The position numbers and the translations under genes were made by a program. DNA of 64,000 nt from Sulfitobacter sp. F26169L. GTDB lineage: Bacteria; Pseudomonadota; Alphaproteobacteria; Rhodobacterales; Rhodobacteraceae. Every line of letters begins with the position of its first letter. The first letter of the stretch is position 1. The notes under the pieces were generated by a model. The model searched no databases and was not told the origin of the DNA. It was given only the letters and a program-made list of their open reading frames with translations. Positions 1 through 8,104 of the stretch are shown one piece after another. The DNA lies in assembly GCF_026410285.1 (NCBI RefSeq), contig NZ_JAPMLP010000003.1, positions 434,001 through 498,000 on the forward strand, given 5' to 3'.

Positions 1-1202
1 TCCATAATGAACTTTTCAGGGCTGGCGATCAGCCCTCCCTCCAGCCAGCCCGCCGCATGATAAACCATGTTGGTGCCTGACTGTACTGCCGCCCAAAGGG
101 AATTGGACGTTTCCCACATCGCCTGACCGTCAGGTACGTTGGCCGCACATACGCCCGAACTGCGCATCGGCAGTCCGTAAAAGCGGCACAACTGGCCTGT
201 CATCTGCGTGGCGCGCATGTATTCAGGGGTTCCAAATGCTGGCGCGCCGGTTTTCATATCGACGTTCGAGGTAAACGTGCCAATCGCCACACTTGCCCCC
301 GGTCTGACAATCTGTGCCAGAGCAACGGCAATCAACGCCTCTGCCAGCGATTGCGCCACCGCGCCCGACATCGTTACAGGTGCCATTGCCCCCGCCAGTG
401 TGAACGGCGTCACCACCAGCGCCTGATTGCGCCGTGCAATGCGCATCCAGCCGTCCAGCATTGGAATATCGTGCTTTAGCGGCGAAGTAGAATTGATGTT
501 GGTATACATCTTCGGGCTGGCCTCGAATTCCTCATCCGTCCAGCCGCCGGAAATGCGCACCATTTCCATCACATCTTCTACCCGCTCCTTGCCTAGCGAA
601 TAGGCATGCATAACCTTATCCGTCAGCGTCAGCTTGTCATACAGCACATCCAGATGCCGGACGGAGGCGTGGATATCCACAGGTTCTACCGGATAGCCGC
701 CCGCGAAATGGATACAGTTGAAATACTGTGTCAGCCGCAGCAAATCACGGCACATCTCGCGCGTACCGGGCACCTTGCGGCCCAGCGCCATATCCCAATA
801 ATTCGGCGGTGACGAAACGTTGCCAAAAACCAGATTTTTTCCGCCAATGGTTATCTTGCGATCAGGATTTCGCGGTGTGATCGTAAATTCCGACGGGGCC
901 ATGGCGACATATTCCATCACCATATCGCGGCCCATGCGCACATTTTCACCGTCAACCGTGCATCCTGCCTTGCGAAACACGTCAAGTGCTTCGTGGTTGA
1001 GAATTTCGATGCCTATCTCTTCAAGGATACGCATCGCCCCGTCATGGACTGCCGCCACCCCGTCGGGGTTGAGTGGTTCTGTGGGGCGGTCGATGTTAAC
1101 AGGCGGGTTCCACGGCATCTGTTCGATTACCGCACTGCCACGGCGGGTTTTGGCACCGGCGCGGCCACCGCCGCGGGTTCTGCGTTTGGGCTCGTCTGTC
1201 AT
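1..1202 (-). CDS. MttB-superfamily (trimethylamine methyltransferase family) protein, C-terminus cut by window edge
   Basis: Four hundred codons are open on the minus strand, from an ATG at 1202 to the left edge, so the C-terminal part is missing (family members are about 500 residues). The start has an AAGGAG ribosome site a few bases upstream. The N-terminus is a basic, Gly/Arg-rich tail (RRTRGGGRAGAKTRRG), then the MttB-type barrel with segments such as ILEEIGIEI, GNVSSPPNYWDM and AAGWLEGGL. MttB enzymes move a methyl group from a methylated amine to a corrinoid protein. No in-frame amber codon occurs in the visible part, so this looks like one of the non-pyrrolysine relatives, some of which act on glycine betaine or related quaternary amines. 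The substrate cannot be read from the sequence. The carnitine operon 7.6 kb away makes glycine betaine, but a link is only inference. Confidence 0.85.
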   Translation of the reverse strand, partial: MTDEPKRRTRGGGRAGAKTRRGSAVIEQMPWNPPVNIDRPTEPLNPDGVAAVHDGAMRILEEIGIEILNHEALDVFRKAGCTVDGENVRMGRDMVMEYVAMAPSEFTITPRNPDRKITIGGKNLVFGNVSSPPNYWDMALGRKVPGTREMCRDLLRLTQYFNCIHFAGGYPVEPVDIHASVRHLDVLYDKLTLTDKVMHAYSLGKERVEDVMEMVRISGGWTDEEFEASPKMYTNINSTSPLKHDIPMLDGWMRIARRNQALVVTPFTLAGAMAPVTMSGAVAQSLAEALIAVALAQIVRPGASVAIGTFTSNVDMKTGAPAFGTPEYMRATQMTGQLCRFYGLPMRSSGVCAANVPDGQAMWETSNSLWAAVQSGTNMVYHAAGWLEGGLIASPEKFIM

Positions 1203-1293
1203 GGGGCATCTCCTTGGAGGTCTGTTTCCAAGAGGCACCAGCCAAACTGCTGCAGCCTATCTGTTCACGACAGATCGTGTCGTATTTGACGGG

Positions 1294-2010
1294 TCAAGTC
1301 GTGCTACGACTGTCCAGCCATGCAGGGATTTCCCCGATATCGCGCAGGACGACATCGGCAAGGGGCGCCAGCACATCTGCTTTGGCAGCTCCTGTCAAAA
1401 CAGCGACCGTGCGCATACCTGCGGCGCGTCCGGCGTTCAGATCGTGGGTGCTGTCACCAACCATCACAACCTGTTCGGGCGGCAGATCAACCGCAGCGGC
1501 AAACGCCAGAAGCTGCCCTGCCGCCGGTTTTCCACCATATCCGCTATCATATCCTGCAACGAAATCGAACATCTGCGTCACACCCGCAGCGTCAAGATGC
1601 GCGCGCGCAGGACCTTCGCTGTCGTTTGTCGCGACACCCAACATTAGATTGCGCGCACGGAATTCCGTTAACAACGGCAACAACGGCACGGCTGCCTGCT
1701 GCGGGGCGTTAACGGCTTCTTCGTCAAGCATTTGCAACAACGCAGCACGGGACATATCGGTAAAATACGGCGCCAAGGCTGTTGCAACCTCTCCCGGTGT
1801 CCCCGCGATTACGATGCTGTCATCCGAGAATTTCCGCGCTGCCGTGTCAAAGCCGATCGCCTCACCAACACGGGCAGCGCGCGCGATGTCACCGTTCGAC
1901 GCACGTAACAGAAATGACGCTGCCCATGCTTCCCACGTGGCGGCGAAGTCAAACAGTGTGCCATCTTTGTCAAAGCACAAACCGCTGATAGGTATATGTT
2001 TTTCACTCAT
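1294..2010 (-). CDS. HAD-family hydrolase, phosphoglycolate phosphatase-like
   Basis: The protein has 238 residues. Motif I is DKDGTLFD near residue 13, with the nucleophilic and acid/base aspartates. A later GDSTHDLNAGRAAGM segment is the acidic motif IV, and a lysine lies before it in GGKPAAGQ. A cap domain sits between motifs I and II, as in Gph/phosphonatase-like phosphatases. It probably removes phosphate from a small metabolite such as 2-phosphoglycolate in the cytoplasm, but the substrate is not proven. The reading frame extends further upstream, but the ATG at 2010 overlaps the stop of the DUF3572 gene by four bases (ATGA) and gives the normal N-terminus, so I chose it. The two genes are translationally coupled. 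Confidence 0.85.
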   Translation of the reverse strand: MSEKHIPISGLCFDKDGTLFDFAATWEAWAASFLLRASNGDIARAARVGEAIGFDTAARKFSDDSIVIAGTPGEVATALAPYFTDMSRAALLQMLDEEAVNAPQQAAVPLLPLLTEFRARNLMLGVATNDSEGPARAHLDAAGVTQMFDFVAGYDSGYGGKPAAGQLLAFAAAVDLPPEQVVMVGDSTHDLNAGRAAGMRTVAVLTGAAKADVLAPLADVVLRDIGEIPAWLDSRSTT

Positions 2011-2291
2011 GTCCAATGCACCTGCCCCCCGCCAGGCAAGCTCTGGCGTGCCTCTGCCAGACGCTCGTAGGGGATGTCCTGGGCATCGCAACATGCGATG
2101 ACCCACGCGTCATCCATCATAATGAAATCAAGGACCGACCCGAGGAATTCAGGGTCTTGCGCGGCGCTGCGCATATCTGTCTCCGACGCGCCTGTCGCCC
2201 CCAGGAACACCGGCAAAAGGTCTTCGTTTGCGACCAGCCAGCCCAATGAATGGAGCGCGATCGTATCGGCGGTTATCCGCGTAAGGCTCAT
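2007..2291 (-). CDS. DUF3572 family small protein
   Basis: The protein has 94 residues and matches the DUF3572 family known from Rhizobiales and Rhodobacterales: an N-terminal helix (IALHSLGWLVANEDLLPVFLGATG), a middle ETDMRSAAQDPEFLGSVLDFIMMDD and a short tail. The family has no established function; its predicted all-helical fold and acidic character suggest a protein-interaction role, which is inference. It is the first gene of a two-gene operon with the HAD hydrolase downstream (ATGA overlap). It diverges from the diguanylate cyclase gene, with about 100 bases between the starts, so promoters for both must lie there. Confidence 0.85.
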   Translation of the reverse strand: MSLTRITADTIALHSLGWLVANEDLLPVFLGATGASETDMRSAAQDPEFLGSVLDFIMMDDAWVIACCDAQDIPYERLAEARQSLPGGGQVHWT

Positions 2292-2388
2292 ATTATGGGT
2301 CCAAGTCCGTCAAAATCTCAACGCTTTGTTAATCAATTCCACACAAAACTGAAAGCCAACAAAACACACATGCGGGAAAGGAGTTCAG

Positions 2389-3804
2389 ATGCAGGGTAAA
2401 ATCCTTATCATTGATGGTATTTCGACAAACCGTATTGTGCTCAAGGTAAAATTGGCAGCCGCCTTTTATCATGTCTTGCAAGCGGACACGCTGGTCGGCG
2501 CGCTGGAAGTTATTCACGCCGAAAAACCCGATCTGGTCATCACTGCGTTGCATTTGCCCGATGGTACAGCTTCCGATCTGTGTGCGGCCTTGCGGAAAAC
2601 CCGTCACGCCTTTTCGCTGCCCGTACTTGCCATTGGCGGCAGCAAGGATACCGGCATGCGGCTGGAAACACTTAGCGCTGGCGCGTTCGAGGTAATGCAC
2701 AGGCCTATAAACGAGACCCTTCTTCTCGGCAGAGTGCGCAACATGATCCGCGCTCATCACAAATTTTCGCAGTGGCAGATACACGACGATACAAGCTGCG
2801 CGCTCGGCCTTGCCGAAGAGCCCGCCGTGTTTGAGCGGCCGGAAAATATCTGTTTGATCGGACTTGATGCCGCCCCGCTCCAAGGCTGGGTACGCCAGTT
2901 ACAAACGCACCTGCGCGCGCGCTACAACGTGACCAATCTACGTGACGCGATGGCGGGTCTTCACGGGGGTGTCCCCCGTGATGCGGTTGTTATTGCCCTC
3001 CCTGACTCTCCGGATCAGAGTGAAAAGTGCCTGCGGCTTATCCCCGCGCTCCGGGCAAGTGCGCAGACGCAGGACATTGCATTACTGGTAATCCAGAAAA
3101 CGCCAAATCCGTTTCTTGCCACTTCCGCGCTGGATATGGGAGCGGACGATGTAATGGCCTCCGGCTTTGACGCGCCCGAAGTTGCGTTACGCCTCAAGGT
3201 ATTGTTGCAGCGCAAGCGACAGGTTGCGCAGATGTTGCAAAGTGTCCGCGCAGGCTTGCGCGAAGCCATCAATGACCCGCTGACCGGCCTTTACAATCGG
3301 CGCCACGCGATGCCCTACTTGAAACAATTGATTGAACACAGTACCGCCACCGCGACGCCTTATGCCGTTATTCTTGCAGATATGGACTTTTTCAAGCGCA
3401 TCAATGATGCCTACGGACACGCCTCCGGCGATGCTGTGCTGGTTGAAACGGCGCGGCGGTTGCGCGATGCGGTTCGCGACACCGATATCATTGCGCGCAT
3501 GGGCGGCGAGGAGTTTTTGATAGCGATGCCTGCAACCGATATCGCAACCGCGCAGACGGTCGCCAACCATCTGTGCCGCACCATCGGCGAATCTCCGTTC
3601 GATATTCCAGGCGCACGGCATTCCGTTTCTATCACTATAAGTATCGGGCTAACCGTCGGAGCTTTGCGCGACGAAATAGGCAGGCGCACGTTGGATAGCG
3701 TGGATGCGTTGCTCGATCGCGCTGACAAGGCTCTGTACGCAGCCAAGCTGCAAGGTCGCAACCGCGTCACCTTAAGCCAACCACAGACACGACCCGCCGC
3801 ATAA
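2389..3804 (+). CDS. PleD-like diguanylate cyclase with two degenerate receiver domains
   Basis: The protein has 471 residues: receiver-like domain 1 (about 1-125), receiver-like domain 2 (about 150-285) and a GGDEF domain (about 290-465). The cyclase part looks active: DPLTGLYNRR start, the metal-binding region around DMDFFKRIND, and the signature GGEEF at 372-376. An RxxD inhibitory site (RDTD, 363-366) lies five residues before it, so product feedback by c-di-GMP is likely. Both receivers have lost phosphorylation residues. In domain 1 the acidic pair is DG, the phospho-acceptor position reads A in LVITALHLPD, and the conserved lysine is R (VMHRPIN). Domain 2 reads VVIALPDSPD where the acceptor should be. 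An AAGGAG site precedes the ATG. Control is therefore more likely by dimerisation or protein contact than by phosphorylation. Confidence 0.9.
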   Translation: MQGKILIIDGISTNRIVLKVKLAAAFYHVLQADTLVGALEVIHAEKPDLVITALHLPDGTASDLCAALRKTRHAFSLPVLAIGGSKDTGMRLETLSAGAFEVMHRPINETLLLGRVRNMIRAHHKFSQWQIHDDTSCALGLAEEPAVFERPENICLIGLDAAPLQGWVRQLQTHLRARYNVTNLRDAMAGLHGGVPRDAVVIALPDSPDQSEKCLRLIPALRASAQTQDIALLVIQKTPNPFLATSALDMGADDVMASGFDAPEVALRLKVLLQRKRQVAQMLQSVRAGLREAINDPLTGLYNRRHAMPYLKQLIEHSTATATPYAVILADMDFFKRINDAYGHASGDAVLVETARRLRDAVRDTDIIARMGGEEFLIAMPATDIATAQTVANHLCRTIGESPFDIPGARHSVSITISIGLTVGALRDEIGRRTLDSVDALLDRADKALYAAKLQGRNRVTLSQPQTRPAA

Positions 3805-3894
3805 AGCAGGCTGTCATGGCGGCAATTTTTCGTGTCGATCACTGAACTATCGCCGACCTGATCAATAATCAGTCCCACCTAACACATCTACCGA

Positions 3895-4368
3895 CTAGTT
3901 CTTGTACCGCACGGTTCCTTTGTGCCGTGAACGGCGCTTTTCGCTCAATTCTTGCAAACGGTCCGCATAAGCACCGCGTTCATTTTCGTCCATCGCCGTA
4001 ACTTCTTTCAGCCACGCAGCACTTGCTGCTTCTAACTGCGCTAGCCCATGAACCCGCTGGGCATCAAACACCTGCGCGGCGGCGGCGGCATCGAACGGTT
4101 TCTGCCGCAGCAAATTAACCATTTCGGTTACATCCCTTCCATTTTCACCTCGCCTTTCGCGCAGGGTTTCGCGCAGGTTCTGACGCGCCTCTCGCGGAAG
4201 CGCGCGGATATAGGCCGCACCCGCGTTGCGGGAATGAGGTTTTCTATCGTCAGCCCGATGGTGGCGCATCCCCGCACCCGCGACTGCAGCAACTACCGCA
4301 AGGTTCAGCGCCAGCGATAGTCCCAGAAGAAAAGGCACCCATCGTCTTTTGCGTACAACATCAGCCAT
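3895..4368 (-). CDS. Spy/CpxP-like periplasmic protein (heavy-metal sensor type)
   Basis: The protein has 157 residues with a basic N-terminus (VRKRRW), one membrane segment (PFLLGLSLALNLAVVAAVAGAG), and a periplasmic helical part rich in Arg, Glu and Ala with the LPREARQNLRETLRERR pattern of Spy/CpxP/CnrX-like proteins. These proteins sense envelope stress or metals, or act as periplasmic chaperones; the exact role here is unknown. I chose the ATG at 4368 because an AAGGA site stands seven bases upstream; a GTG/ATG pair at 4386/4383 is possible. It is the last gene of the EF-hand/sigma operon, four bases after its neighbour, and the membrane topology fits a sensor for the regulatory pair. 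Confidence 0.75.
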   Translation of the reverse strand: MADVVRKRRWVPFLLGLSLALNLAVVAAVAGAGMRHHRADDRKPHSRNAGAAYIRALPREARQNLRETLRERRGENGRDVTEMVNLLRQKPFDAAAAAQVFDAQRVHGLAQLEAASAAWLKEVTAMDENERGAYADRLQELSEKRRSRHKGTVRYKN

Positions 4369-4372
4369 CTTT

Positions 4373-4705
4373 TTATCCTTCATCACTATACCAATCGAAC
4401 CCCATCAGGTCCGACATTTCATCCTGGTCCAAGGCATCGACAACACCGATCAACGCCAGCGGATCAACCTGCTCAACAGGGGCCGCTACACCCAGCCAGA
4501 ACCCTGCAATAGTTGCAGTAACCATCCCGCTCACACCAGCAGGTCCGCCCACCGCCGCCATGATGCGGCGCCAGAAAGGCGCGCGCGGCTGGTATGACAT
4601 GGCATCGTTAACGATCTGTTCTGCCAGCCGTTTCGGCATCTGTGGCGGGTTTGCGCGCGCCGCTTCCAGCGCAGTATCCAGATCAAATCTGTCAGGTTGT
4701 GTCAT
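4373..4705 (-). CDS. Candidate anti-sigma factor, single membrane segment
   Basis: The protein has 110 residues: an N-terminal soluble part (TQPDRFDLDTALEAARAN), a PPQMPKRLAEQIVNDAM helix, one predicted membrane segment (GMVTATIAGFWLGVAAPV) and an acidic C-terminus (DALDQDEMSDLMGFDW). I do not recognise a named domain. Position and topology suggest an anti-sigma factor: the ATG at 4705 lies inside the end of the ECF sigma gene (14-base overlap), which is typical of sigma/anti-sigma pairs, and a Spy-like periplasmic protein follows. A zinc-binding HxxxCxxC motif of ZAS-type anti-sigma factors is absent. The role is inference from the neighbours. Confidence 0.65.
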   Translation of the reverse strand: MTQPDRFDLDTALEAARANPPQMPKRLAEQIVNDAMSYQPRAPFWRRIMAAVGGPAGVSGMVTATIAGFWLGVAAPVEQVDPLALIGVVDALDQDEMSDLMGFDWYSDEG

Positions 4706-5279
4706 CTTGATACCCCAATGCATCGCGCTGCGCGGCCAGATCAGCCTTAAGCGCCCGTTTACCGCGCGCAGTCAGGCTTTCAATCGCCTCAACGCCCACG
4801 TCCAGAATTTCGGCGATTTGCGGGTTCGCCAACCCCTCGATATGGCGCAGTATTACTGCCTGCCGTTGTCTGTCAGGAAGCCGCAGCAACGCCGCCTGAA
4901 GCGCATCGTAGCGGGCATCGTTTTGCAACCGCGTCTCGACACTGGGCTGCCGGTCTGCGGGTTCGTTCATCTCATCCAATGTCTCGGTTCTGCGTCCGCG
5001 CAGCCGATCGCTGCACAGGTTGGCGACCACACGGTAAAGCCATGTTGCCGCTTGCGCGCGGCCCGCATCCCATTGCGCGGCCTGCTTCCAAAGGCGCAAC
5101 ATCGCTTCTTGCGTAACATCCTCGGCCTCGGCTGTGTCGCCTAGAACGCGGTAGGCGTGTGCATAGGCACGCGGCGACAGGCGGGCTGACAGCATCCGTG
5201 CCGCGGCATCGTCACCCGCCGCATACCGCACCAGCAACGCCGCATCCGCAACCCGTGCGTCGGTATGACCAGACGTCAT
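4692..5279 (-). CDS. ECF-type RNA polymerase sigma factor
   Basis: The protein has 195 residues. Region 2 runs from LLVRYAAGDDAAAR through the RVLGDTAEAEDVTQEAMLRLW core-binding helix and WDAGRAQAATWLYRVVANLC; region 4 is ALLRLPDRQRQAVILRHIEG followed by the helix-turn-helix NPQIAEILDVGVEAIESLTARG. Length and order are standard for group 4 sigma factors. The ATG at 5279 has a GGAAGAG site in front; starts at 5300 and 5345 are in frame but less convincing. The EF-hand gene ends where this frame opens, and the next gene overlaps its end, so the four genes form one unit likely transcribed by this factor itself. Confidence 0.9.
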   Translation of the reverse strand: MTSGHTDARVADAALLVRYAAGDDAAARMLSARLSPRAYAHAYRVLGDTAEAEDVTQEAMLRLWKQAAQWDAGRAQAATWLYRVVANLCSDRLRGRRTETLDEMNEPADRQPSVETRLQNDARYDALQAALLRLPDRQRQAVILRHIEGLANPQIAEILDVGVEAIESLTARGKRALKADLAAQRDALGYQDDTT

Positions 5280-5344
5280 TTTCACTCGCTCTTCCTGCAT
5301 GTCCCCCGCCGCCAATGGAGCAGCGGGGGTGTATAGTCTACTCA

Positions 5345-5851
5345 TCAGTCTGCGCGATGCTTCCCATGCTTGCGCGCTTTTGCAAACTCCTCAGCGCTTA
5401 GACCACCGCTTTTGTCTGCATCCAGCTTTGCAATCAGTTTCGCCGGATCGCGGTGCGCCTGCAATTCTTCCAGCGAAACACCGCCGCTGTTGTCGGCATC
5501 CATACGGCCAAATCGCTTGCCTTTCCGGTTGTTGGGCATCTGGTCAAGCTCTTCTGCGCTCAGCGCGCCGTCACCGTCTTTGTCAAACCGGCGCAGCATC
5601 CGTTGCTTGTGCCTGTTTTGCGCGTTTTTGGCCATTTCATCCGATGACAGTTCACCGTCGCCATTGGTATCTGCCGCCGCAAACCGCGCTGCAGCCTGCG
5701 CCTGCATTTCTTCCGGGGTGATCTGGCCGTCCTTGTTTGTATCGATCTGTTCGAACCGCGCTTGCATCCGGTCCCCGCCATCGCGGGCACTGGCGCTGGT
5801 CGCGACCAGACCTGCTGCGATTGCCAGTATCGTGATTGATTCTTTAAACAT
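5345..5851 (-). CDS. Secreted EF-hand calcium-binding protein
   Basis: The protein has 168 residues with a cleavable signal peptide (MFKESITILAIAAGLVATSASA) and five EF-hand-like loops: DTNKDGQITPEE, DTNGDGELSSDE, DKDGDGALSAEE, DADNSGGVSLEE and DADKSGGLSAEE. Each has the D-x-D/N-x-D/S-G spacing and the closing Glu. It should bind calcium in the periplasm or outside the cell. It is the first gene of the sigma-factor operon, so calcium or envelope signalling may be linked to that regulon; this is inference. The start ATG follows a GGAGATC site. The C-terminus is basic (KARKHGKHRAD). Confidence 0.88.
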   Translation of the reverse strand: MFKESITILAIAAGLVATSASARDGGDRMQARFEQIDTNKDGQITPEEMQAQAAARFAAADTNGDGELSSDEMAKNAQNRHKQRMLRRFDKDGDGALSAEELDQMPNNRKGKRFGRMDADNSGGVSLEELQAHRDPAKLIAKLDADKSGGLSAEEFAKARKHGKHRAD

Positions 5852-6043
5852 GATGATCTCCGTTTTGTTATTGACTGCAACGGTCGCTTTGCCGTGCAGT
5901 TGGGTGTTGTACGAACCGGCTCAGCGTTTCCGTCGGAAAAAATCAGCGAAACTCATCACTTTGCATGTTGAGACAAATCGCCACCTTTTGTTTTCTGTGA
6001 TATTGGCGCATTCCAAGAGATCAATCCGCTTCGGGAACCTTTT

Positions 6044-6457
6044 ATGACACAAACAGCCACCCAAATCAGTCAACTTTCTGCCGATGACACAGCGGACCGT
6101 CCCCGCATGCCTGCAATGCTGCGCGGCTGGCGGGGCAAATGCCCCAATTGCGGCGCGGGGCCTTTGTTGTTCGGCTATCTGAAGGTTCATGATCACTGCA
6201 CTGTTTGTGAGCAGGAATTTCACCATCACCGCGCAGATGACGGTCCTGCCTATCTGACCATTCTGTTGGTGGGGCACCTGATGGCACCTTTGCTGCACGT
6301 AGTGTTTGTATATTTCCGCCCGGAACCTATTATTCTGTTTACGATCTTTGCAGTTGGCACAGTGGGCTTGTCGCTTTACCTTCTGCCAAGATTGAAGGGA
6401 GCCTTGATCGGCTTTCAATGGGCCAAAGAGATGGGCGGTTTCGCAAGAGACACCTGA
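6044..6457 (+). CDS. DUF983 family membrane protein
   Basis: The protein has 137 residues. It starts with a polar stretch, then a zinc-ribbon-like CPNCG (about residues 33-37) and a second pair CTVCEQEF, followed by DDGPAYLTILLVGHLMAPLLHV and a second membrane segment, IILFTIFAVGTVGLSLYLLP. This is the full DUF983 pattern: four cysteines and two membrane helices. DUF983 proteins are found across alphaproteobacteria, sometimes near cytochrome oxidase genes, but the function is not established. The gene lies 31 bases upstream of the Nudix hydrolase on the same strand and probably shares its transcript. Confidence 0.87.
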   Translation: MTQTATQISQLSADDTADRPRMPAMLRGWRGKCPNCGAGPLLFGYLKVHDHCTVCEQEFHHHRADDGPAYLTILLVGHLMAPLLHVVFVYFRPEPIILFTIFAVGTVGLSLYLLPRLKGALIGFQWAKEMGGFARDT

Positions 6458-6488
6458 AATCTGGCCCCCTGACACGAAGAGGCGCTAG

Positions 6489-7196
6489 ATGAGCATTGAT
6501 AAAACCGCAATACGAAACGCAGCAACGGTTATCGTGATCCGTGACCGGATGACAAACCCGTCAATCCTGATGGGACAGCGCGGCGCGAAAGCAGCGTTCA
6601 TGCCCAACAAGTTTGTCTTTCCCGGCGGTGCTGTGGATCCTGCCGATGCGCACGTACCGCTTGCTGCAGGTTTGCCCCCGCAATGTGCTGCGCGAATTCA
6701 GGAAGATGCAGACGCTGCGCTGGCACACGCAATCCCTGTCGCCGCCGTGCGCGAATTGTGGGAGGAAACCGGCCTGATCCTTGGCGCCCAAGGCACATGG
6801 GATGGCGAGGTGCCGGATGACTGGAAAACCTACGCCGCAACAGGCCATGTCCCGCACGCAAGCGCGTTGCAATTTGTGTTCCGCGCTCTCACCCCACCCG
6901 GCCGTCCCCGCCGTTTTGACGCGCGGTTCTTCTTGCTGGATGCTGATGCGGTTGCCAGTGACCCCGATAATTTTGATGCCGCCTGCGACGAGCTTTCGCA
7001 CCTGCAATGGGTACCGCTGAGCGATGCGCGCCGTTTTGACATGCCCTTCATCACCGAAGTTGTGCTGGCAGAGGTTGAAGCCCGCGCGCGCGAACTGGAG
7101 CCGCCGGAATCGGTGCCCTATTTCAAGAATAACGACGAAGAAAGCCTGTTTCTGCGCCTGCGCGGGCACGCCACCCCTTACGCGGGGAAAGATTAA
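6489..7196 (+). CDS. Nudix hydrolase
   Basis: The protein has 235 residues. The Nudix box is split by an insertion: FPGGAVDPAD near the front and then AAVRELWEETGL, which carries the REuxEExGu core that binds the metal. The long insertion between the two halves and the C-terminal region (HLQWVPLSDARRFDMPF) resemble the RppH-unrelated, CoA/NUDT19-like group often seen in Rhodobacterales. These enzymes cleave a nucleoside diphosphate linked to another group, but the substrate is unknown. A purine-rich GAAGAGG precedes the ATG. Its end overlaps the end of the convergent EamA gene by four bases. Confidence 0.87.
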   Translation: MSIDKTAIRNAATVIVIRDRMTNPSILMGQRGAKAAFMPNKFVFPGGAVDPADAHVPLAAGLPPQCAARIQEDADAALAHAIPVAAVRELWEETGLILGAQGTWDGEVPDDWKTYAATGHVPHASALQFVFRALTPPGRPRRFDARFFLLDADAVASDPDNFDAACDELSHLQWVPLSDARRFDMPFITEVVLAEVEARARELEPPESVPYFKNNDEESLFLRLRGHATPYAGKD

Positions 7197-8104
7197 ATCG
7201 CAAGGATCAGCAACAGGATCGATGCGACCAGAATGGCCATTCCTATAGCCTCGCGCGCGGTGATCTTTTCGCGGAAAAACAGGGTTGAGGCGATGACACT
7301 CATGATCAGTTCGACCTGACCCAAAGCGTTCACATAGGCGGCATTTTGCAGCGTGAAGGCGATGAACCAGCACAGCGAGCCGCCCATCGAGGTCAGCCCG
7401 ATCCAGATTGCGACGCGCCGCGCGCGCCAAACGCGACCGATCTCGCCCTGCTCGCGCAGATACAGCCAGACGGACATGATCAGCATCTGCATCAGTACCA
7501 CCGCCATCAACGTCACGCCAGCGCGCAACAACGGATCATCCGTGGCCAGCGTGAGTGATGCACCGCGATAGCTGACAGCGGAAAAAGCAAACAGGATGCC
7601 AGACGCAATCCCCAACCCTGCCGCGCGGTTACGCAGATCAGACAGGTGAAACCCCGATGCATCCTTGCCACCCGACAGCAGCAGCACCCCCACAAGCCCG
7701 AGGGCGATCGCAGCAAAACCACACCAGCTGACCAGTTCGCCCAGCAAAAGCGAACCAACCAGTACGGTCTGGATAACCTCGGTCTTTTTGAAGGTGATAC
7801 CAACAGCAAAGTTGCGCTCTTTGAACAACGCAACGACGCAGACAGTGGCCAGTATCTGGCTGCTGCCACCCAACAGGCCAAAACCCCAGAACCGCAAATT
7901 CATTGCGGGCAAGCTGGCGGCGGTCGCCTGCATATAGACCGCAAGTAGCACCGCGATAAACGGTGCCGAATAAATGAACCGCGAGAACGTAGCTCCCGCA
8001 GGGCTGAGCGTGGCAGTCGCCAGCACTTTTTGTAACATGAACCGCACCGTCTGAAACATAGCAGCCAGCAGGGAAACGATGATCCAGAGGTCAGGTGTGT
8101 ACAT
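7193..8104 (-). CDS. EamA/DMT-family permease
   Basis: The protein has 303 residues and about ten hydrophobic helices in two homologous halves, the EamA layout of the drug/metabolite transporter superfamily. The first half holds FMLQKVLATATLSPAGATFSRFIYSAPF and LKERNFAVGITFKKTEVIQT; the second ends with NALGQVELIMSVIASTLFFREKITAREAIG, a typical EamA ending. It sits in the inner membrane and likely exports or imports a small metabolite; the substrate cannot be guessed. The ATG at 8104 gives a full first helix. It is a single gene, convergent with the Nudix gene, with a long gene-free stretch upstream. Confidence 0.9.
   Translation of the reverse strand: MYTPDLWIIVSLLAAMFQTVRFMLQKVLATATLSPAGATFSRFIYSAPFIAVLLAVYMQATAASLPAMNLRFWGFGLLGGSSQILATVCVVALFKERNFAVGITFKKTEVIQTVLVGSLLLGELVSWCGFAAIALGLVGVLLLSGGKDASGFHLSDLRNRAAGLGIASGILFAFSAVSYRGASLTLATDDPLLRAGVTLMAVVLMQMLIMSVWLYLREQGEIGRVWRARRVAIWIGLTSMGGSLCWFIAFTLQNAAYVNALGQVELIMSVIASTLFFREKITAREAIGMAILVASILLLILAI

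Noticed and set aside
1-1202. Possible pyrrolysine (amber) codon as in archaeal MttB
   Set aside because: No in-frame TAG in the 400 visible codons; the missing C-terminus cannot be judged.
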